64,000 nt of DNA from Sva-07 sp963698435 (GTDB lineage: Bacteria > Actinomycetota > Acidimicrobiia > Acidimicrobiales > Ilumatobacteraceae), in NCBI GenBank assembly GCA_963698435.1, contig CAVOQV010000017.1:186001-250000 (forward strand), read 5' to 3'. The notes under the pieces were generated by a model, which saw only the letters and a program-made list of their open reading frames with translations, made no database searches and was not told where the DNA came from. This document shows positions 7,557 to 14,306 of this stretch, one piece after another. Made by a program: the position numbers and the translations under genes. Position 1 is the first letter of the stretch. Every line of letters begins with the position of its first letter.

Positions 7557-8437
7557 GATCCGACCAGCGCAGCGCGACCCTCGAGCCGGGTGAGGTAGTG
7601 GTCGACGTCGTAGGTCTCGTCGCCGGTGAGATAGCGCCAGAGCTTGGCGCGTTGTACCTGTTCGTTGCGGTAGTCGGTGATGCTCATCCACGGATGCATC
7701 GTCCGCAGGATCTGCGCCACGCTGTCGGGCAGCATCCGGGCGAAGATGTGATCCGACGGTGGGTTCTGCAGCTCGGTGAGGTCGTCGGTGTTCCAGAGCC
7801 GGACCTGCGGCACCGTGGGATTGAGCCGGACCTTGTGCATCCAGCGATCGCGGTCGCCCGGGTTGGGCTGTCCGGCGTGCCAGAGCCCGTGGTGGAAGAC
7901 CACGACGGTGCCGGCGGGCCCGGAGAACTGCTTCTCGCCGGCGATGTGTTGGTACCGGTCGAGTCCCGACGATCGGACCCGACGGAGATGGCTGCCGGGA
8001 ACGAATCGGGTCCCGCCCTCGCCGGGGGCGACGTCGTGGGGGTACCAGAACAGTTGGACGTCGAAGGTGGTGTCGGGCGAGTCGGTGATCGCGTCGACGT
8101 GCAGCGGCTGGGTGTAGGGGGCGTGAGGTTGGATGTGGTGTGTGAAGTCGTGATCGAACGTCGGGTCGGGGCCGACGAACGACTCGATGATCCCGCGGAT
8201 CTGCGGAAGCCGCAGGTACTCGCCGATCGCCGACGGCGGTGGGTAGCACTCGTCGAGCGGTGTGCCGGTGTGCGGGGGCTTCAGCCCATCGGGTGCGAAG
8301 CGTTCGACTTCGAGTCGACGCATCTCCTCGATCCCGCGCTCGTTGACGTCGGGCGGCACGATCGCGTCGAACCGGATGAATCCGTTGGCGACGAACTCGG
8401 CCATCTGCCGAGTCGTCAACCGATGATCAGTCCCCAT
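7553..8437 (-). CDS. Phytanoyl-CoA dioxygenase (PhyH) family Fe(II)/2-oxoglutarate oxygenase
   Basis: Protein of 294 residues. The metal-binding triad is visible as H113 and D115 (PLHVDAITD) and H187 (FHHGLWHAGQ); downstream Arg residues could bind 2-oxoglutarate. PhyH proteins hydroxylate CoA thioesters or small molecules such as ectoine; the substrate here is unknown. The start chosen is ATG 8437 (MGTDHRLTT); the longer upstream reading lacks family resemblance. First gene of an overlapping operon with a 96-aa protein and PPK2. Confidence 0.85.
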   Translation of the reverse strand: MGTDHRLTTRQMAEFVANGFIRFDAIVPPDVNERGIEEMRRLEVERFAPDGLKPPHTGTPLDECYPPPSAIGEYLRLPQIRGIIESFVGPDPTFDHDFTHHIQPHAPYTQPLHVDAITDSPDTTFDVQLFWYPHDVAPGEGGTRFVPGSHLRRVRSSGLDRYQHIAGEKQFSGPAGTVVVFHHGLWHAGQPNPGDRDRWMHKVRLNPTVPQVRLWNTDDLTELQNPPSDHIFARMLPDSVAQILRTMHPWMSITDYRNEQVQRAKLWRYLTGDETYDVDHYLTRLEGRAALVGS

Positions 8438-8497
8438 CGTCGAATTGTGCCAGCTGCTACGTCCGGGGTGAGACCGCAGGCGCAACACCTGCGCTGA

Positions 8498-9718
8498 TCA
8501 GGAGGTCTGCGTACCGACCTTGAGGTCGCGGAAGGGGACGCCGCGGTCGACGGACGGTTCGCGGGGCAAGCCGAGCACGCGGTCGCCGATGATGTTGCGC
8601 TGGATCTCGTCGGTGCCGCCCGCGATGCTCGACTGGAAGCTGTTCAACACGATCCGCTGGAGCTCGGCGCCGCTCTCGTCGTCGGGATCCCACGCCACCG
8701 AGCCGGGACCCGCGAACTCGAGGGCCATCTCGCGGACCGTCCAGGCGATGTTCGAGCCGAAGAGCTTGCCGAGCGAGCCACCAGGACCGGGGGTCTTGCC
8801 GGCCTTGAGTTCATCGCGGGTCTTCATGGCGACGAGCGACTTGCAGGTCTCCATCGACCAGATCTTCATCATCTGGTCGCGCACCACCGGGTCGTCGATC
8901 TTGCCGGTCGACTCGGCGGCCTTGCGGAGCATCTTGAAGTTCGGCTGGTTGATCTTGCCGGCACCCGCGCCACCGATGGCGACACGCTCGTACATCAGCA
9001 TCGCCGTGGCCAGGTTCCAGCCGTTGTTGAGGTCGCCGATGAGCCAGTCCTTGGGGATGCGCACGTCGGAGAAGAACACCTCGTTGAAGTGCGAGCCACC
9101 GTCGATCTGGTGGATCGGACGGATCTCGACGCCCGGTGCACGCATGTCGAGAATGAACATCGAGATGCCGGCGTGCTTCACCTGGTCGGGATCGGTGCGG
9201 GCGACGACCAGGCCGTAGTCGGACTTGTGGGCGAGCGTGGTCCACACCTTCTGGCCGTTGATCACCCATTCGTCGCCGTCCAGTTGGGCCTTGGTCTGCA
9301 GGCTGGCCACGTCCGAGCCGGCGCCCGGCTCGGAGAACATCTGGCACCACATCGTCTTGCCGGAGATGTTGTCCGCGAGGAACCGCTCCTTCTGCTCGTG
9401 GGTGCCGTACTCGGCGAGCATCGGCATGCACATGCCGTGGGAGATGATGAACTCGCTGTCGGGCATCGGGTAGTTGCCCTTCACCTCGCGCCAGATCTTC
9501 TCGTGGGCCAGCGTGAGCCCACCACCGCCGTACTCCTTGGGCACCGGGAGACCCGCGAGCCCGGCCTCGGCGGCCGCGGCAAGGAACGCCTTCTGGTCGT
9601 CGAGGGTCGGGTTCTGGCCGGGGGCGAACTGCTCCATGAAGTCGACGCACTTCTGGCGGAACTCGGTGGCCTCGGCTTCGCTCAATCCGGCGGTCGATCC
9701 GGTGGCGGTGTCGGTCAT
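8498..9718 (-). CDS. Acyl-CoA dehydrogenase
   Basis: FAD-dependent dehydrogenase of 406 residues that forms the alpha,beta double bond of an acyl-CoA. Family signatures: MWCQMFSEPGAGSDVASLQTKA (FAD/substrate), DEWVINGQKVWTT, and the C-terminal SSIAGGTDEIQRNIIGDRVLGLPR. The start ATG at 9718 lies behind a GGAGGACATC ribosome site. It is divergent from a MarR-type gene, with a perfect dyad between them, so MarR control is likely. A thiolase follows beyond the regulator, suggesting a small beta-oxidation locus. Chain length not predictable. Confidence 0.93.
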   Translation of the reverse strand: MTDTATGSTAGLSEAEATEFRQKCVDFMEQFAPGQNPTLDDQKAFLAAAAEAGLAGLPVPKEYGGGGLTLAHEKIWREVKGNYPMPDSEFIISHGMCMPMLAEYGTHEQKERFLADNISGKTMWCQMFSEPGAGSDVASLQTKAQLDGDEWVINGQKVWTTLAHKSDYGLVVARTDPDQVKHAGISMFILDMRAPGVEIRPIHQIDGGSHFNEVFFSDVRIPKDWLIGDLNNGWNLATAMLMYERVAIGGAGAGKINQPNFKMLRKAAESTGKIDDPVVRDQMMKIWSMETCKSLVAMKTRDELKAGKTPGPGGSLGKLFGSNIAWTVREMALEFAGPGSVAWDPDDESGAELQRIVLNSFQSSIAGGTDEIQRNIIGDRVLGLPREPSVDRGVPFRDLKVGTQTS

Positions 9719-9772
9719 GTGATGTCCTCCAAGACGGTGGTCGCGAGACGATCTCGTCGATCTGCAGTTGCA

Positions 9773-9796
9773 ATACTGTATGGCATCGTACAGTAT
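9773..9796. promoter_or_regulatory. Perfect inverted repeat, probable MarR operator
   Basis: ATACTGTA, 8 bp, TACAGTAT: an exact 8-bp inverted repeat in the 160-bp gap between the divergent acyl-CoA dehydrogenase and MarR genes. AT-rich against a GC-rich background, and of the size bound by MarR dimers. It sits about 55 bp upstream of the dehydrogenase start. Operator role is inferred. Confidence 0.7.
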
Positions 9797-9878
9797 GTGT
9801 CCACACGTGCTGCCACCAGAACCGTCACACCGTGCCGGATTCAACGTGACAGTTCGCCGCCGCCAGGCCCCACTCGCC

Positions 9879-10479
9879 ATGAGCCATCTCACCACCCACG
9901 AACTCGACTCGCCGCCGTGGCTCCGCGTGGAGTCCACGTTGATGGCGACCGCGCGGCTCGTGCGCGTTGCGTTCGACACTCGGCTGGCTCCGCTCGATCT
10001 CAACCTCACGCAGGCGTCGCTGCTCGGTTACGTCAACGAGTTCGGTGCCACGACCCAGACGGACCTCGCCGACCACCTCGGCATCGGACGCGCAGCCATC
10101 GGTTCGGTGATCGACCGCCTGCAAGCGCGGCGGACTCGTCGAGCGTCAGCCCAAGTCCGACGATCGCCGGGTCTGGCTCGTCACGATCACGTCGGCCGGC
10201 GCTGCCCTTGCCGCGCAGGTCAACGAGGTCGACGAGGTGCTGCGAGCCGAACTCCGGCGCGGTCTCGGACGCGAGGAACGTCAGGCGCTCGCCTGGGTCA
10301 TGACCCGCTTGCAGCAGAACCTCGCCACCGCGATCGCCGCCACCACCTCGCCGACCGCTGCCCCCGCCACCCCGACCCCCGCCCCCGCCGTCCCGACCGC
10401 CACCCCGACCCCCACCCCGACCCCCACCGCGACCCCCACCCCGACCCCCACCCCGACCCCCACCCCCCCTTCGCGATGA
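9879..10479 (+). CDS. MarR-family transcriptional regulator with Pro/Thr-repeat tail (frameshifted)
   Basis: Winged-helix regulator. The N-terminal half (LNLTQASLLGYVNEFGATTQTDLADHL, GIGRAAIGSVIDRLQ) is the MarR helix-turn-helix. Near base 10128 the frame changes by one base, and the wing and dimer helix continue as GLVERQPKSDDRRVWLVTITSAG...LGREERQALAWVMTRLQQNL. After the fold comes a tail of about 40 residues made almost only of Pro, Thr and Ala (PTPTPT runs), unusual for MarR. The stop TGA lies inside the first copy of a 40-bp dyad repeat. Probably controls the divergent acyl-CoA dehydrogenase, perhaps in response to an acyl-CoA. The break is probably a sequencing indel in GCGCGGCGG. Confidence 0.8.
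10343..10470 (+). repeat. Low-complexity (CCGACCCCCA)-type tandem tract
   Basis: Degenerate 6- and 12-bp units of the CCGACC/CCCACC type encode the Pro-Thr tail of the MarR protein. The opposite strand is a series of G-runs (GGGGGT, GGGGT) that could form G-quadruplexes. It ends directly at a 40-bp dyad repeat. Confidence 0.75.
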
Positions 10480-10513
10480 GCGAAAAGCGCGTATGCGGTC
10501 ACTTCGCTCATCG
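10474..10513. repeat. 40-bp dyad repeat, pair B copy 1
   Basis: CGATGAGCGA ... TCGCTCATCG ends as in pair A, with a related core (GCGCGTATGCGGT). The ATGA of its left arm supplies the TGA stop of the MarR gene. Copy 2 starts exactly 61 bp downstream. Confidence 0.9.
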
Positions 10514-10534
10514 CGACACCGTGTCCCATCCTTG

Positions 10535-10574
10535 CGATGAGCGAAAGGCGCCGATGCGGCTCCTTCGCTCATCG
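10535..10574. repeat. 40-bp dyad repeat, pair B copy 2
   Basis: Same ends and length as copy 1; six differences, all in the core. The 21-bp spacer differs in sequence from the spacers of pairs A and C. Lies upstream of the thiolase gene. Confidence 0.9.
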
Positions 10575-10583
10575 CAGCACGGA

Positions 10584-10630
10584 ATTCCAACCGTCATTCC
10601 AACCGTCATTCCAACCGTCATTCCAACCAC
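10584..10630 (+). repeat. 12-bp tandem repeat upstream of the thiolase gene
   Basis: Three exact units of ATTCCAACCGTC followed by a partial fourth (ATTCCAACCA), ending 18 bp before the thiolase ATG and just upstream of its AGGAG ribosome site. It may affect transcription or leader structure. Confidence 0.85.
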
Positions 10631-10648
10631 ATCAACAGGAGAACAACC

Positions 10649-11815
10649 ATGACCGAAGCAGTGATCGTCGACGCTGTCCGCACCCCGGGCGGCAAGCGCA
10701 ACGGCAAGTTGAAGGACCAGCACCCCGCCGCGCTTGCGGCCAAGGTCCTCAAGGCGCTCGAAGAGCGCAACGGCCTCGATCCGTCGATGGTGGACGACGT
10801 CATCATGGGTTGCGTGATGCAGGTCGGTGAGCAGTCGCTCAACATCGGCCGCAACGCCGTACTCGCCGCCGGCTGGCCCGAGGAGGTGCCGTCGACCACG
10901 ATCGATCGCCAGTGCGGCTCGAGCCAGCAGTCGATGCACTTCGCTGCGCAGGGCGTGATGGCCGGCGCGTACGACGTCGTCGTCGCCGCCGGTGTCGAAG
11001 TGATGACCCGCACGCCGATGGGCGCCTCGATCGTCCAGGGCATGGGCTTCCCGTTCCCGCAGGAGCAGCTCGACCGCTACGCCGAGACCGGTCTGCCGCC
11101 GCAGGGCATCGGTGCCGACATGATCGCCGTCGAGTACGGCCTGACCCGCGACGACCTCGACGAGTTCGGAGCACTCAGCCAGCAGCGCGCCGCGGTCGCC
11201 CGCGACGAAGGTCGTTTCGAGAACGAGATCATCCCGATCGAGGTCGAGATCGACGGCCAGTCCGAGGTCGTGACGAGCGACGAGGGCATCCGCGAGGGCA
11301 CCACTGCCGAGACGCTCGCCAAGCTGAAGCCCGCATTCAAGGAGGACGGCCTGATCACCGCCGGCAACTCGTCGCAGATCTCCGACGGCGCCTCGGCCGT
11401 GTTGATCATGAGCAAGGAGAAGGCCGACGAGCTGGGCATGAAGCCCCGCGCCCGCTTCCACACGTTCGCCGTCACCGGCACCGACCCGGTCACGATGCTC
11501 AAGGGTCCGATCCCGGCGACCAAGAAGATCCTCGAGAAGACCGGCCTCACCATCGACGACATCGACCTGTTCGAGGTCAACGAGGCCTTTGCCTCGGTCG
11601 TGCTCGCCTGGCAGAAGGAGACCGGCGCCGACATGAGCAAGGTCAACGTCAACGGCGGCGCCATCGCCCTCGGCCATCCCCTCGGCGCCTCGGGCACCAA
11701 GTTGATGGCGACCCTTCTCAACGAACTCGAGCGCACCGGCGGCCGCTACGGCCTGCAGGTGATGTGCGAAGGCGGCGGCATGGCCAACGCCACCATCATC
11801 GAACGCCTCGACTGA
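10649..11815 (+). CDS. Acetyl-CoA C-acyltransferase (thiolase)
   Basis: Protein of 388 residues that cleaves 3-ketoacyl-CoA to acetyl-CoA and a shortened acyl-CoA, or runs in reverse. Nucleophilic C89 sits in TIDRQCGSSQQ; the NEAF motif, GGAIALGHPLGASG (active His) and the C-terminal CEGGGMAN (second Cys) are all present. Start ATG 10649 follows AACAGGAGAACAACC. It probably works with the nearby acyl-CoA dehydrogenase in fatty-acid or related acyl-CoA degradation. Preceded by a pair of 40-bp dyads and a 12-bp tandem repeat; followed by a strong terminator hairpin. Confidence 0.94.
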   Translation: MTEAVIVDAVRTPGGKRNGKLKDQHPAALAAKVLKALEERNGLDPSMVDDVIMGCVMQVGEQSLNIGRNAVLAAGWPEEVPSTTIDRQCGSSQQSMHFAAQGVMAGAYDVVVAAGVEVMTRTPMGASIVQGMGFPFPQEQLDRYAETGLPPQGIGADMIAVEYGLTRDDLDEFGALSQQRAAVARDEGRFENEIIPIEVEIDGQSEVVTSDEGIREGTTAETLAKLKPAFKEDGLITAGNSSQISDGASAVLIMSKEKADELGMKPRARFHTFAVTGTDPVTMLKGPIPATKKILEKTGLTIDDIDLFEVNEAFASVVLAWQKETGADMSKVNVNGGAIALGHPLGASGTKLMATLLNELERTGGRYGLQVMCEGGGMANATIIERLD

Positions 11816-11843
11816 GCGCGTCCGTTCCACGAACCGATCATCG

Positions 11844-11879
11844 GGCTGGACCGTCGCGCACGAACGCGACGGTCCAGCC
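11844..11879 (+). terminator. Strong hairpin after the thiolase gene
   Basis: A 15-bp perfect stem (GGCTGGACCGTCGCG with its complement) and a 6-base loop, 28 bp after the thiolase stop. No U-tract follows, as is common for GC-rich actinobacterial terminators. Confidence 0.75.
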
Positions 11880-11968
11880 GGTCGGCTCGGCCAGGGTCAT
11901 GGGCGTTGAAGCGCCCGTGTGGCTCCACCGCTTCGCCTCGCGCGCCGGTGGCTGACCAGACTGCGGCA

Positions 11969-12895
11969 ATGCCCCGTCGTAGCCTGGTGATCGACACCGA
12001 CACCGCGTCCGACGACGCGATCGCTCTCGTTCTGGCGGTTCGGGAACCGTCGGTCGACGTGCGTGCCGTGACCGTCGTCGCGGGCAACGTGCCGCTCGAT
12101 CTCGCCGTGCGCAACGCGATCGTGACGCTCGACCTTGCAGGTGGTGTCGACATCCCGGTGCATGCCGGACGCGACCGGCCGTACATGCGCCCGCTCGATA
12201 CGGCGCAGTTCGTGCACGGCCAGGACGGGATGGGCGGGGCCGATCTGCCCGACCCCTCGCGCGGGCCCACCTCGGGTGATGCGGTGGGGGAGCTGCTGCG
12301 GGTCGCCGCCGACGAACCCGGTCGACACGATCTGGTGACGCTCGGACCTCTGACCAACATCGCTGCCGCGCTCGAACGCGACCCCGACTTCCTGACGAGG
12401 TTCGGCCACACCTATCTGATGGCGGGGTCACCGGATGGCGTCGGGAACGTCGACGCGCTCGGCGAGTACAACGTGTGGGCCGATCCCGAAGCAGCGACGG
12501 CGGTGTTCGCCGCGCCCGGCGCCAAGACGATGATCGGTTGGAACATCTCACGGACCTTCGCCGTGATGAACGATGCCGATCAGGTGGCGCTCGCCGCAGT
12601 TGGACCGCTCGGCAAGTTCGCCGTCGAGATCAACGGTGACGTCGAGCAGTACTGCCTCGACACCGGGCTTTCGGGGTTCGATCTTCCCGACCCGATTGCC
12701 ATGGCCGTCGCACTCGACGAGTCGATCATCGTCGAGTCCACCGACGAGTGGCTGGTGGTCGGCCTCGACGGACCGACCCGCGGCTGCACGATTCCCGACC
12801 GGCGTCACGGCCGGCCGGACCCGAACATCCGTGTCCTCTGGTCCGTCGACGAAGCCGCGTTCAAACACCGCCTCCTGGCCGCCTGCGCCGGCTGA
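11969..12895 (+). CDS. Nucleoside hydrolase (inosine/uridine-preferring family)
   Basis: Protein of 308 residues that hydrolyses the N-glycosidic bond of ribonucleosides for salvage. The calcium-binding signature DTDTASDDAIAL is at residues 9-20 (D9, D11, D15, D16). Also visible are TVVAGNVPLDLAVRNA, LVTLGPLTNIAAAL and the EYNVWADPEAA region, which carries the later active-site Asp. The start chosen is ATG 11969 (MPRRSLVIDTD). It stands alone and is convergent with the DsbA-like gene; a 50-bp repeat lies between them. Confidence 0.9.
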   Translation: MPRRSLVIDTDTASDDAIALVLAVREPSVDVRAVTVVAGNVPLDLAVRNAIVTLDLAGGVDIPVHAGRDRPYMRPLDTAQFVHGQDGMGGADLPDPSRGPTSGDAVGELLRVAADEPGRHDLVTLGPLTNIAAALERDPDFLTRFGHTYLMAGSPDGVGNVDALGEYNVWADPEAATAVFAAPGAKTMIGWNISRTFAVMNDADQVALAAVGPLGKFAVEINGDVEQYCLDTGLSGFDLPDPIAMAVALDESIIVESTDEWLVVGLDGPTRGCTIPDRRHGRPDPNIRVLWSVDEAAFKHRLLAACAG

Positions 12896-12913
12896 GCGTC
12901 GGATCCCCGCCAC

Positions 12914-12963
12914 GTTTGCGTGCAGTTCTCGGTGCGACGGGTCACCCAGAATGCAGCGCAAAC
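12914..12963. repeat. 50-bp GTTTGCG...CGCAAAC element, copy 1
   Basis: Starts GTTTGCGTGCAG and ends GCAGCGCAAAC, forming a 7-bp terminal inverted repeat. Same length and pattern as two copies near 49 kb (CGGTG and CACCC blocks shared). It lies in the 86-bp gap between convergent genes and could help termination. Confidence 0.8.
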
Positions 12964-12981
12964 GGGTGGAGAGCGTGACGG

Positions 12982-13599
12982 TCAGCGGGGCCGGTCGCCG
13001 GCCATCGGGCCCTCGGTGCGGGTGCGCTTGAGTTCGAAGAACGAATCCACGTCCATCATCGTCACCAACGCATCCCACATGGCAACGCTCTTCTCCGTCG
13101 AGGGGATGCGCGAGATCACGGGACCGAAGTAGCCGGCCTTCACGCCGTCGGAGTTCTCGAAGGCGATGATCGGCGTGCCGACGTCGTCGCCGACGAGCTC
13201 GAGAGCGTCGTCCATCGCGGCTCGGATGACCACATCCCACGAGTCGTCGTGGAAGGCGACAGCATGCGACGTGTCGAGCCCGACGGTCGCCAGCGCGTCG
13301 GCCGGATCGAACGGCGTCTCCTTGTCGTGGTGGATGCGGGCGCCGAACTCCCAGTAGAGCTTGAACACACCGTCGTTGCCGTCGGTGGTTCGCACCGACT
13401 CCATCACGCGCAGCAGATCGTGCGTGAACTTCGATCCGTCGTACCAGGAGGTGCCCGGCTCGGGCTCGTTCTTGAAGAGCAGGCTGATCGGGCGCCAGTT
13501 GATGTCGATGTCGCGGTGTGGTCGCACCTCGTCGACCACCCACCGGGCAGTCGTCCAGCAGAAGGGACAGCCAGGGTCGACCCAGAAGTCGATCTTCAT
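12982..13599 (-). CDS. DsbA-family mycothiol-dependent nitroreductase-like protein
   Basis: Protein of 205 residues with a thioredoxin fold and helical insertion. The N-terminus DFWVDPGCPFCWTTARWVVDEV places the CPFC active site at residues 11-14, closely like M. tuberculosis Rv2466c, which uses mycothiol. It has no signal peptide, so it acts in the cytoplasm. The start is ATG 13599; a VOC gene lies 4 bp upstream on the same strand, so the two are probably one operon. Substrate unknown. Confidence 0.87.
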   Translation of the reverse strand: MKIDFWVDPGCPFCWTTARWVVDEVRPHRDIDINWRPISLLFKNEPEPGTSWYDGSKFTHDLLRVMESVRTTDGNDGVFKLYWEFGARIHHDKETPFDPADALATVGLDTSHAVAFHDDSWDVVIRAAMDDALELVGDDVGTPIIAFENSDGVKAGYFGPVISRIPSTEKSVAMWDALVTMMDVDSFFELKRTRTEGPMAGDRPR

Positions 13600-13603
13600 G
13601 TCG

Positions 13604-14140
13604 TCACGTCGCTTTCGTGATCGTTGGCGGAGGGTGGGGGATCGAGATGCCGACGCCGCCGGGTTCGTTCGTGCCGAACCGCTCGATTTCGGCCGGCAGG
13701 TCGAGCGGGCCGACCGAGGCGCGAGCGGCGAGATCGTCGGTCGTGAGGAGATGGGCGGGAATGATCCAGACGACCTCGAACTCGATCCCGTCGGGATCCT
13801 TTGCGTAGAGGCTCTTGGTGGTGCCGTGATCGCTGGCGCCGACGAGCGCCCCGCGTTCGCGAAGGACGCTGGCGAGGCGTTGCAGCTCGCCGAGCGTGTC
13901 GACCTCCCACGCCAGGTGGTACAGGCCCACCGTCGTGCGACCGGCATCCGATGGAGCGGCGCCCTGACCGATCTGGAACAGGCCGAGGTCGTGGTCGTTG
14001 GTGGAGCCCGGAGCCTGCAGGAACGCGGCACCGGGGAACTCGCTCACGACACGGAAGCCGAGCGTGTCGCCGTAGAAGCCTGTCGACGCTGCGACGTCAC
14101 GGACGTAGAGGACTGCGTGGTTGAGTCGATGAACACCCAT
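13604..14140 (-). CDS. VOC superfamily (glyoxalase / extradiol dioxygenase-like) protein
   Basis: Protein of 178 residues with two paired beta-alpha-beta modules. MGVHRLNHAVLYVRDVAASTGFYGDTLGFRVV carries the first metal His; LYHLAWEVDTLGEL the second; KDPDGIEFEVVW ends with the metal Glu. This matches catechol-2,3-dioxygenase-like or glyoxalase proteins. The start is ATG 14140. It is transcribed with the downstream mycothiol-type DsbA gene 4 bp away, so detoxification is plausible but unproven. Confidence 0.85.
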   Translation of the reverse strand: MGVHRLNHAVLYVRDVAASTGFYGDTLGFRVVSEFPGAAFLQAPGSTNDHDLGLFQIGQGAAPSDAGRTTVGLYHLAWEVDTLGELQRLASVLRERGALVGASDHGTTKSLYAKDPDGIEFEVVWIIPAHLLTTDDLAARASVGPLDLPAEIERFGTNEPGGVGISIPHPPPTITKAT

Positions 14141-14306
14141 CGATCTGCCACAACCTGATTGCGGTCGCAAACATTCCGAGCGCCCCGCGCCGAGCTGAAG
14201 GGAATCGAGCCGGATACGTCGGCTCCGGTCCGCAGGGACCGGAGCGGGAGCCCGGTCGGCGGAAAAGCCTGCTGGCGGGCGAGACGCGAGCGGCGAGACT
14301 GTCGGA

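Noticed and set aside
10281..10529. Minus-strand ORF with GVGVGVG repeats
   Set aside because: It is the complement of the Pro-Thr tract of the MarR gene and has no start context or family match.
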